Source of the DNA: Candidatus Eiseniibacteriota bacterium | GTDB lineage: Bacteria; Arandabacterota; Arandabacteria; JAGLYR01 | NCBI GenBank assembly: GCA_023132135.1 | Contig: JAGLYR010000106.1 | Span: 1-9,684, forward strand | Direction: 5' to 3' | DNA: 9,684 nt | In this document: piece after piece, positions 1 to 7,480 of the stretch | Layout of the letters: each line of letters begins with the position of its first letter | Position numbering within the stretch: the stretch's first letter is position 1 | Position numbers and translations under genes: made by a program | The notes under the pieces: model-generated | The model's input: the letters and a program-made list of their open reading frames with translations, nothing else | Databases searched by the model: none | Told to the model about the DNA's origin: nothing

Positions 1-701
1 AGGAGAGCACCCAGGAGGAGTTCTTTCACACCTTCAACTCGCTGTATGATGCCCACAAGCAGATTGTCGTCACTTCGGATCGGCCCCCAAAAGAAATTGC
101 TTCCCTCGAGGAACGTCTCGTTTCCCGGTTTGAATGGGGCCTTGTGACAGACATCCAGCGTCCCGATCTGGAGACGCGGATTGCCATTCTTCGCAAGAAG
201 GCTGAACTCGATCGCCTTTCCATTCCCAATGATGTTCTTCTTCTTGTTGCCGACTCCAGCACCTCCAGTATCCGGGAGCTGGAAGGATCGTTGATCAAGC
301 TTCTGGCCTACGCATCCCTTACAGGCAACGAGATCACGGTGGACACAGCGCGTCAGGTCCTCAAGAGTTTCCTCGCAAGAAAGCCTCATCCCGTCACCAT
401 TGACTGTATCCAGAAAGCCGTCGCCGATTTCTTTGATATTCCCCTGGAGGCCATGAAGGCCCGGAAGAGAACCAACAAACTTGCTCGGCCCCGCCAGATT
501 GCCATGTATCTCGCACGCCAGTTGACGGATCTGTCCCTGAGCGAAGTAGGATCTGCTTTCGGCCGCCGCGATCATACGACTGTCATGCACGCTTGTGATC
601 GCATCGCAAGTCGCCTCGAGGCTGAGACTGATTTGCAAGCAGCCATTCACACCCTCAAGGCGCGCCTTCAATCCCCTGCCTCAGTTGGAACCAGACTGTA
701 G
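1..701 (+). CDS. dnaA: Chromosomal replication initiator DnaA, C-terminal part (5' end outside window)
   Basis: DnaA is the AAA+ initiator that binds DnaA boxes in oriC, melts the origin and recruits the helicase. The reading frame enters at base 3 and stops with TAG at 699-701, giving 232 visible residues; the N-terminus and Walker A/B motifs lie upstream. Visible first is the end of the AAA+ domain, with the sensor 1 stretch IVVTSDRPP, the arginine-finger segment LVSRFEWGL and the sensor 2 region SIRELEGSL. The C-terminal DNA-binding domain IV follows, with ARPRQIAMYLARQLTDLSL and the DnaA signature GRRDHTTVMHACDRI. The signature carries Arg where many DnaAs have a second Gly (GGRDHTTV). 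ATG codons such as the one at 144 are internal, because conserved DnaA sequence continues upstream of them. The + strand here has more C than G, opposite to dnaN, which suggests dnaA is copied as a lagging-strand gene by a fork leaving the downstream gap. Confidence 0.97.
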   Translation, partial: ESTQEEFFHTFNSLYDAHKQIVVTSDRPPKEIASLEERLVSRFEWGLVTDIQRPDLETRIAILRKKAELDRLSIPNDVLLLVADSSTSSIRELEGSLIKLLAYASLTGNEITVDTARQVLKSFLARKPHPVTIDCIQKAVADFFDIPLEAMKARKRTNKLARPRQIAMYLARQLTDLSLSEVGSAFGRRDHTTVMHACDRIASRLEAETDLQAAIHTLKARLQSPASVGTRL

Positions 702-739
702 CCTACGTTTCTCACCAGCGGCAAGCCACAAGTCCACGG

Positions 740-748
740 TTTTCCACA
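740..748 (+). promoter_or_regulatory. DnaA box (TTTTCCACA)
   Basis: The 9-mer TTTTCCACA fits the relaxed DnaA-box consensus TTWTNCACA exactly and differs from TTATCCACA at one base. It lies 38 bases after the dnaA stop and faces a second box (755-763) head to head across 6 bases. The two make an inverted repeat, TCCACA-ctactc-TGTGGA. Confidence 0.7.
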
Positions 749-754
749 CTACTC

Positions 755-763
755 TGTGGACAA
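755..763 (-). promoter_or_regulatory. DnaA box (TTGTCCACA on the minus strand)
   Basis: The + strand reads TGTGGACAA, whose reverse complement TTGTCCACA has one mismatch to TTATCCACA. It is the right arm of the inverted pair with the box at 740-748. Confidence 0.6.
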
Positions 764-833
764 TCTCTTGGCATCTCCTCCATCCTGTGCTCTATCCAAT
801 CCTCTATTCACTTCTTCTCCCCACACGCCTGTC

Positions 834-842
834 TTCTCCACA
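834..842 (+). promoter_or_regulatory. Possible DnaA box (TTCTCCACA)
   Basis: TTCTCCACA has one mismatch (third base) to TTATCCACA. It lies within the C/T-rich tract, where CCACA-type strings are likelier by chance, so support is weaker. A further weak candidate, TCTTACACA, lies at 864-872. Confidence 0.4.
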
Positions 843-923
843 CTCTTCTCACCTCAAGTACCTTCTTACACAATCCATCCAAATCTGATCCATTTAAACT
901 CACTGCCACACGTGTCTGTCTGG

Positions 924-932
924 TCATCCACA
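924..932 (+). promoter_or_regulatory. DnaA box next to the trio array (TCATCCACA)
   Basis: TCATCCACA has one mismatch (second base) to TTATCCACA. It is followed by a 12-base C-rich spacer and then the trinucleotide array at 945-959. The order and orientation are those of a DnaA box in a basal unwinding system, which makes this box more credible than its sequence alone would. Confidence 0.6.
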
Positions 933-944
933 TTTCCCCAGCCC

Positions 945-959
945 CTACTTCTACTACTA
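945..959 (-). promoter_or_regulatory. Putative DnaA-trio array (5 trinucleotides)
   Basis: The + strand reads CTACTTCTACTACTA. Read 3' to 5', the minus strand is GAT GAA GAT GAT GAT. DnaA-trios are described as repeated 3'-[G/A]A[T/A]-5' triplets bound by DnaA as single strand, next to a GC-rich patch and a DnaA box. All five triplets fit, and four are the preferred GAT. The array starts 12 bases after the box at 924-932, with a C-rich spacer in between and more AT-rich DNA following. Confidence 0.65.
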
Positions 960-1016
960 GCTTAAAGCTAGCTTAGAACCAGCCAAAATCTAAAGCCTTC
1001 ACTCCCTTAAATCTGA
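957..1016. other. Moderately AT-rich candidate unwinding segment with CTAGCTTA repeats
   Basis: By hand count 36 of 60 bases are A/T, against about 40-45% in the genes. It begins with two copies of CTAGCTTA (957-964 and 968-975, period 11). Overlapping them is a short inverted repeat, TAGCTT-a-AAGCTA (958-970). Its position directly after the trio array suggests it is where the duplex first opens, but its AT content is modest for such an element. Confidence 0.4.
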
Positions 1017-1092
1017 GCCCCTTCTTGTCTGGGCACGTTGTTGTTGAAACCATGTTCCGCGCGCTGAGTATGGAATTCCAGCCATCTTGACG

Positions 1093-1190
1093 GCCTGGTC
1101 TCAGTCTTATTTCAGTGTATTCAGTGTTATGGCTTGGGTCCTGTCCTGCCAGTTGGCGAAAAGCCAAACACTGAACGCACTGAAACAGGC
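1093..1190. repeat. Long imperfect inverted repeat / hairpin
   Basis: The left arm TTTCAGTGTATTCAGTGTT (1110-1128) is complementary to AACACTGAACGCACTGAAA (1167-1185) at 17 of 19 positions. The pairing continues inward with GGCTT (1131-1135) against AAGCC (1161-1165), and outward, after a bulge, with GCCTG (1093-1097) against CAGGC (1186-1190). An alternative small hairpin, TTGGC-GAAAA-GCCAA, occupies 1153-1167. It lacks a following T-run and is not a standard terminator. Its identity is unknown; it could be part of a dispersed palindromic repeat or of a structured RNA. Confidence 0.6.
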
Positions 1191-1207
1191 GATGAAGGCT
1201 GAAAGTC

Positions 1208-1238
1208 CTCGGATCCCCGGCGTTGCCGGAGTTCCGAG
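1208..1238. repeat. Two-tier hairpin
   Basis: CTCGG (1208-1212) pairs with CCGAG (1234-1238), and CCGGC (1217-1221) pairs with GCCGG (1225-1229) around a GTT loop. A symmetric 4/4 internal loop separates the two stems. No T-run follows, so it does not look like an intrinsic terminator. Confidence 0.55.
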
Positions 1239-1264
1239 ATCTTCCAGCCCGGTCATGAAAAGAC

Positions 1265-1314
1265 CCCGTGCTGAGACACAGGGCCGCGCAAGATGCTACC
1301 CAGTAGAAGCTGGG
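1265..1314. repeat. Two short hairpins closing the structured block
   Basis: CCCGTG (1265-1270) pairs with CAC-a-GGG (1277-1283) with one bulged A and a 6-base loop. CCCAG (1299-1303) pairs with CTGGG (1310-1314) around a 6-base loop. They follow the hairpins at 1093-1190 and 1208-1238, so a run of four helices ends exactly where the AT-rich block begins. Each helix alone could arise by chance. Confidence 0.35.
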
Positions 1315-1390
1315 ATTAATATATAAACAGGTAATTATTTAAATATTAAAACCCCTTTTTTATATAACCATTTCGTAATATATATATACA
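1315..1390. other. Strongly AT-rich block
   Basis: By hand count 64 of 76 bases (84%) are A/T, far above the surrounding DNA. It contains the palindrome TATTTAAATA (1336-1345) and a TA-alternating run at 1376-1388. Candidate roles are a duplex-unwinding element, an UP-element or promoter-rich region, or a protein-binding spacer. The sequence does not choose between them. Confidence 0.6.
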
Positions 1391-1449
1391 GACCCACCAG
1401 GAGGAAGAGGTCTTCAACAATGTCCTGATAATCATAAGAGGAGGAAGTG

Positions 1450-1485
1450 ATGGGGTCCGGATTTCGTTGTCGCGCAAGTCGTTAG
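1450..1485 (+). CDS. Possible 11-codon leader peptide ahead of dnaN
   Basis: An ATG at 1450 is preceded by a very strong Shine-Dalgarno, GAGGAGG at 1438-1444, with a 5-base spacer. The frame runs MGSGFRCRASR and stops at TAG (1483-1485). It lies upstream of the predicted dnaN promoter, so a transcript covering it would have to start further left, perhaps in the AT-rich block. The peptide matches nothing I recognise. The purine-rich motif AGGAGGAAG also occurs at 1399-1407 without an ORF, so the SD could be incidental. Confidence 0.2.
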   Translation: MGSGFRCRASR

Positions 1486-1533
1486 CTTCCGTTCAGGATA
1501 CGCCGGGCGCGTGCCAACGGGAGCAAAAAGTCG

Positions 1534-1563
1534 TTGACAGTTGGTGCATTCGGGCGGTAAGAT
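1534..1563 (+). promoter_or_regulatory. Predicted sigma70-type promoter for dnaN
   Basis: A consensus -35 TTGACA (1534-1539) is followed after 18 bases by the -10-like TAAGAT (1558-1563, 4 of 6 matches to TATAAT). Transcription would start near 1570, leaving a leader of about 60 bases before dnaN. A perfect 7-base inverted repeat, TGACAGT (1535-1541) and ACTGTCA (1571-1577), overlaps the -35 and the expected start. Confidence 0.55.
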
Positions 1564-1604
1564 ACGCGAGACTGTCAGATCATAACGTCTTGGGCCAGGT
1601 GGGA

Positions 1605-1627
1605 AACCTCATGAGAGGTTGAGGAGG
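1605..1627 (+). promoter_or_regulatory. Hairpin abutting the dnaN ribosome binding site
   Basis: AACCTC (1605-1610) pairs with GAGGTT (1615-1620) across ATGA, ending one base before the SD GAGGAGG (1621-1627). The CCTC arm could alternatively pair with GAGG in the SD itself, so two mutually exclusive folds that expose or hide the SD are possible. This is inference from base pairing only. Confidence 0.35.
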
Positions 1628-1632
1628 GGCCA

Positions 1633-2745
1633 ATGAAATTCACGTTAGCGCAGAAGGACCTGGTGCAAGCCATAGATACGGTTGTAGCTGTGGTACCGCC
1701 TAAGAGCACTCTCCCGGTGCTTGCCAATGTGCTGGTTCGCGCTGCTGAAAACACCGTGTCATTTCGGGCCAGCGACCTCGACATCTCAGTGGTCAATCAG
1801 GTCAATGCGGATGTGGCGGAAGAGGGAGAGGTAACTATTCCGGCCCGGCGTTTTCATGAGATTGCAAGGGAGTTGCCGGGGCAGAATGTGAATGTGGCGG
1901 TGAGTGCGGAACAGATCGAAATCTCGTGTGGCGCCAGTACGTTCAAACTGATGGGAATGAAGGGGGAGGACTTCCCAAGCCTCCCTTCTCTTGAGGAACC
2001 GCTGGAATTTTCCATCCCTGCGGCAAGTCTCCAAAGACTGATTCGAAAGACAAGCTATGCGGTGTCCTCTGACGAGACGCGGGGAGCACTGAATGGTGTT
2101 TTCTGGGAGATTGAACCGCAACAGATGAGCATGGTAGCAACCGATGGACATCGCCTGGCGCGCCTTGTGGTGAAGGGAAAGTTCGAAACAAGCGATGCAC
2201 TGAATGCCATTATTCCTCCGAAGGCCTTGGGTCAGATAGTGCGGATTCTGGGAGGCTTTGATGGGGACGTGAGTGTCTCCCTTGGAAAAAACTACGTTGC
2301 TTTTCGCATGGCATCGGCGGAAGTCCATGCCCGTATACTCGAAGGACCGTTTCCAAAGTACCAGCAGGTTATTCCCAAAGACAATGACAAGCGGGTGATA
2401 GTTCAGAGAACAGGACTGGTCGCCGCAATGCGGCGCGTGGCAATCCTGTCCGATGCGCTGACGCGTCAGGTGCGGCTGCACCTGGAATCGGGACACATGG
2501 CGTTGGGAGCGAGAGCCGCCGATGTCGGGGAAGCAACAGAGGGAATAGAGGTCGACTACACGGGCGATGAGCTCAAGATAGGCTTCAATGCCTCGTACCT
2601 GCTGGACGCGTTGCGCCACATGGATGGGGAATCCGTTGCTATGTCTCTCAAGGGCCCGGTGGGGGCAGGCGTGATAGAAGAAACTAGCGGACTGGAAAAT
2701 GAAGAATACCTCTGTCTGGTTATGCCTCTCCGGTTGGCTGAGTAG
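1633..2745 (+). CDS. dnaN: DNA polymerase III subunit beta (sliding clamp)
   Basis: DnaN forms the ring-shaped dimer that encircles DNA and tethers DNA polymerase III and other replication and repair proteins. The 370-residue length is normal for the family and accommodates the three repeated clamp domains. Family landmarks include the N-terminus MKFTLAQKDLVQAIDTV, LPVLANVLV with SDLDISV in domain 1, MVATDGHRLARLVV in domain 2 and the C-terminal VMPLRL, which matches the usual VMPMRL ending that lines the peptide-binding pocket. The ATG is preceded by SD GAGGAGG (1621-1627) with a 5-base spacer, so the start is secure. It is probably the first gene of a long unit continuing through DUF721 and the gyrase genes. 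The + strand is strongly G-rich here (25 G against 8 C in 1861-1920), consistent with leading-strand placement. Confidence 0.97.
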   Translation: MKFTLAQKDLVQAIDTVVAVVPPKSTLPVLANVLVRAAENTVSFRASDLDISVVNQVNADVAEEGEVTIPARRFHEIARELPGQNVNVAVSAEQIEISCGASTFKLMGMKGEDFPSLPSLEEPLEFSIPAASLQRLIRKTSYAVSSDETRGALNGVFWEIEPQQMSMVATDGHRLARLVVKGKFETSDALNAIIPPKALGQIVRILGGFDGDVSVSLGKNYVAFRMASAEVHARILEGPFPKYQQVIPKDNDKRVIVQRTGLVAAMRRVAILSDALTRQVRLHLESGHMALGARAADVGEATEGIEVDYTGDELKIGFNASYLLDALRHMDGESVAMSLKGPVGAGVIEETSGLENEEYLCLVMPLRLAE

Positions 2746-2754
2746 GGGTGTTGC

Positions 2755-4975
<2,221 letters not shown>

Positions 4976-4993
4976 AAGGAGGCGTGACCGTTG
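4976..4993 (+). promoter_or_regulatory. Ribosome binding site setting the TTG start of gyrA
   Basis: AAGGAGG (4976-4982) lies 8 bases before TTG at 4991-4993. This strong SD supports the unusual start. The nearer GTG at 4984-4986 is in another frame. Confidence 0.75.
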
Positions 4994-7480
4994 GTCGGAC
5001 CCGCGGATCGCGTAGTGCAGATTGAAATCGAGGACGAAATGAAGTCCTCGTACATAGACTACTCCATGAGTGTGATCGTATCGCGGGCGTTGCCGGATGC
5101 CAGGGACGGGCTCAAGCCCTCACAGCGACGGATCCTGTGCGCCATGAACGACCTCAACCTGCAACCCGACCGACCCCACAGAAAGTGCGCCAAGATAGCA
5201 GGCGACACCTCCGGTAACTACCACCCTCACGGGGAACAGGTGGTTTACCCAACGCTTGTCCGGATGGCTCAGAATTTCAACATGCGGTATGTATTGGTGA
5301 ATGGGCAGGGTAACTTCGGATCCGTAGACGGAGACCCACCGGCGGCGATGCGGTACACGGAAGCTCGCATGGCGCGCCCCGCAGTGAAGCTGCTCGAGGA
5401 CCTCCAGAAGGACACCGTGGACTTTGTTCCCAACTACGATAGCACGCGGCAGATGCCCACAGTCCTGCCCGGAGCATTCCCGAATTTGCTCTGCAACGGC
5501 TCGTCGGGGATTGCGGTGGGAATGGCCACCAACATTCCTCCCAATAATCTGAACGAGGTCATCAGTGCGATCCACAGGGTGATGGATGATCCAGAGGTAG
5601 ATCCGGAGGAGCTTCTGAGTATCGTGAAGGGCCCCGATTTCCCCACGGGCGGATTGATCCTCGGACGGAAGGGAATCAGGGACGCGTACCTGACGGGAAG
5701 AGGCTCCATCCAGGTGCGGGCCCGGGCCAACATCGAAATCCGCCCCAACGGGCGCCAGAGCATTGTAGTGAACGAAATCCCATACCAGGTTTCCAAGAAT
5801 CTCTTGATTGAAAAGATAGCGGATCTGGTGCGCTCGGGGCGGCTCCAGGGAATTTCGGACCTCCGGGACGAGTCAGACCGGGACGGGATGCGCCTGGTCA
5901 TTGATCTGAAGCGCGATGCCGTAGGCAAGGTGGTTCTGAACCAGCTGTTCAAACACACTCCTATGCAGGAAACCTTCGGTGCTATCCTTCTCGCCCTGGA
6001 GGAGGGAACTCAGCCGAAGATCATGGCGCTCAAGGGACTCATCGAGGCATACATCAGGCACCGCAAGAACGTGGTTGTCCGGCGGACGAGGTTTGACCTG
6101 AATGTGGCCGAGCAGAAGGCTCATATGCTGGAAGGTCTCAAGATAGCGTTGGACCATATTGACGCCATCGTGAGCCTCATTCGCAAATCACGGTCGCCCG
6201 AAGAAGCAAGGCGGGGGCTGATAGAGCAGTATGATTTGAGTGAAAAGCAGGCCCAGGCCATTCTTGAGATGCGCCTCCAGCGTCTGACGGGCCTGGAGCG
6301 GAAGAAAATCGAGGAAGACTATCTCGAGACCATCAAGCTGATCGAGTCCCTGAAGTCGATTCTCGCATCGGCGCAGCGGGTTGTGGAGATCATCAAAAAA
6401 GAGTTGGAAGAGATACGCGAGAAGGAGGGGGATGAGCGCCGCACCGAAATCGTTGAGGATAGCGGAGATCTGGATATCGAGGACCTGATCGCCGAGGAAG
6501 ACGTGGTCATTGCCATCACCCACGCCGGGTACATCAAGCGGATGTCAATGAGCCTGTATCGTCGACAACGGCGCGGTGGCCGGGGAGTCACGGGAATAGA
6601 TACCCGCGAGGACGACTTCGTGGAACACCTGTTCATTGCCTCGACGCACGACTACCTCCTTTTCTTTACGGATCGGGGAAAGTGCTACTGGCTTAAGGTT
6701 CATGCCATACCCCAGGGGGGCCGTCTCGCCCGCGGCAAGGCCATTGTGAATCTTCTGGAGATGACGCAGGGAGAAAAGGTCACAGAAACGGTGCCGGTCT
6801 CGGAGTTCCTTGACGATCGCTTCCTGGTCCTGGCTACCCGGGGGGGATGCATCAAGAAGACGCGCCTCTCGGCGTTCCAGCACCCGCGACGTGGCGGCAT
6901 TATCGCCATCGCGCTCGATCCCGGGGATGCCCTGATCGGAGCGGCTATCACGGACGGCACCCGGGATCTGATACTGGGCAACCGCTCGGGTAAAGCCATC
7001 CGCTTCCCGGAGGAAGAGGTGCGGCCCATGGGACGGACCGCCCGAGGCGTGCGCGGGATGAAGCTGGAGGGGGAGAACGAGGTTGTAGGTATGGTGGTCG
7101 TTCGCCAGGAGGGGGGAACAGTTCTCTCGGTGACCGAGAATGGGTACGGGAAACGATCCCAGATGAACGAGTACCGCGTGACCCGGCGCGGCGGAATGGG
7201 AATCATCACTGTTCGGAACACGCCGCGCAACGGGGACCTCGTGGCCATGCGCGAGGTGGTGGACACCGACGAGCTGATGATCATCACCAGCGGGGGTGTC
7301 GTGATTCGCCTCCCCATCAACGGGGTGTCCGTGATCGGGCGGAATACGCAGGGCGTCCGTCTGATCAAGATGAGCCAGAAGGACAAAGTGGTGGACGTCG
7401 CTCGCGTGGCTCTTAAAGAGCCGAACGGGATTCCGGAAGAAGAGGACGGGGGCGAAGAATCCGGCGTTGAAGCAGAATGA
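4991..7480 (+). CDS. gyrA: DNA gyrase subunit A
   Basis: GyrA cleaves and rejoins DNA and wraps it for negative supercoiling. The winged-helix domain carries GNYHPHGE (75-82) and the catalytic Tyr122 in AAMRYTEARMA. SSGIAVGMATNIPP (171-184) includes Ile174, equivalent to the DNA-intercalating isoleucine of E. coli. A coiled-coil stretch follows (about 365-490), then the beta-pinwheel C-terminal domain with a GyrA box, QRRGGRG (526-532). That box separates gyrase from topoisomerase IV ParC. The protein has 829 residues and ends in an acidic tail, GIPEEEDGGEESGVEAE. Numbering runs in register with E. coli through the active site. The quinolone pocket reads GEQVVYP, with Gln83 and Pro87 in place of the usual Ser/Ala83 and Asp/Glu87. 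Translation starts at TTG behind a strong SD, 26 bases after gyrB, so the two subunits are probably co-expressed. The gene's last 14 bases overlap the proposed hflX start. Confidence 0.97.
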   Translation: MVGPADRVVQIEIEDEMKSSYIDYSMSVIVSRALPDARDGLKPSQRRILCAMNDLNLQPDRPHRKCAKIAGDTSGNYHPHGEQVVYPTLVRMAQNFNMRYVLVNGQGNFGSVDGDPPAAMRYTEARMARPAVKLLEDLQKDTVDFVPNYDSTRQMPTVLPGAFPNLLCNGSSGIAVGMATNIPPNNLNEVISAIHRVMDDPEVDPEELLSIVKGPDFPTGGLILGRKGIRDAYLTGRGSIQVRARANIEIRPNGRQSIVVNEIPYQVSKNLLIEKIADLVRSGRLQGISDLRDESDRDGMRLVIDLKRDAVGKVVLNQLFKHTPMQETFGAILLALEEGTQPKIMALKGLIEAYIRHRKNVVVRRTRFDLNVAEQKAHMLEGLKIALDHIDAIVSLIRKSRSPEEARRGLIEQYDLSEKQAQAILEMRLQRLTGLERKKIEEDYLETIKLIESLKSILASAQRVVEIIKKELEEIREKEGDERRTEIVEDSGDLDIEDLIAEEDVVIAITHAGYIKRMSMSLYRRQRRGGRGVTGIDTREDDFVEHLFIASTHDYLLFFTDRGKCYWLKVHAIPQGGRLARGKAIVNLLEMTQGEKVTETVPVSEFLDDRFLVLATRGGCIKKTRLSAFQHPRRGGIIAIALDPGDALIGAAITDGTRDLILGNRSGKAIRFPEEEVRPMGRTARGVRGMKLEGENEVVGMVVVRQEGGTVLSVTENGYGKRSQMNEYRVTRRGGMGIITVRNTPRNGDLVAMREVVDTDELMIITSGGVVIRLPINGVSVIGRNTQGVRLIKMSQKDKVVDVARVALKEPNGIPEEEDGGEESGVEAE

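Larger units (their letters stand above)
702..1632. other. dnaA-dnaN intergenic region, putative oriC plus dnaN leader
   Basis: This is a 931-base gap without a convincing protein gene. From left to right it holds a DnaA-box pair (740-763), a G-depleted C/T-rich tract (about 770-900), a DnaA box followed by a trinucleotide array (924-959), moderately AT-rich DNA (957-1016), a hairpin-rich block (1093-1314), an 84% A+T block (1315-1390), and a leader with promoter and SD for dnaN. The origin assignment rests on these box-like motifs, the change of GC-skew sign between dnaA and dnaN, and the gene context, since origins commonly lie beside dnaA. Open frames inside are short, lack recognisable homology and are probably fortuitous. 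Confidence 0.8.

Noticed and set aside
595-965. Two overlapping + strand frames across the end of dnaA and the C/T-rich tract
   Set aside because: Their Ser/Pro/Leu-rich translations reflect the pyrimidine-rich DNA. There is no SD, and the region is better explained as origin DNA.
1044-1074. Possible promoter TTGAAA with TATGGA ahead of the hairpin-rich block
   Set aside because: Spacing is 19 bases and the -10 match is poor, so it is not supportable without transcript data.
1251-1265. GGTC-atgaaaa-GACC hairpin
   Set aside because: A stem of only four base pairs is expected by chance, and it competes with the better 1265-1283 stem.
973-1326. Small frames on both strands (64 and 79 codons) across the hairpin-rich block
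   Set aside because: No good ribosome site and no recognisable domain. They overlap each other antisense, and the inverted repeats explain the sequence better.
1351-1366. CCCC followed by TTTTTT resembling an intrinsic terminator tail
   Set aside because: No GC-rich hairpin directly precedes the T-run, and the nearest hairpin (1299-1314) ends over 40 bases upstream.
702-1632. CRISPR array, tRNA or rRNA in the long gap
   Set aside because: No regularly spaced repeats, cloverleaf or rRNA-like sequence could be found. The repeats seen are inverted or short tandem pairs.
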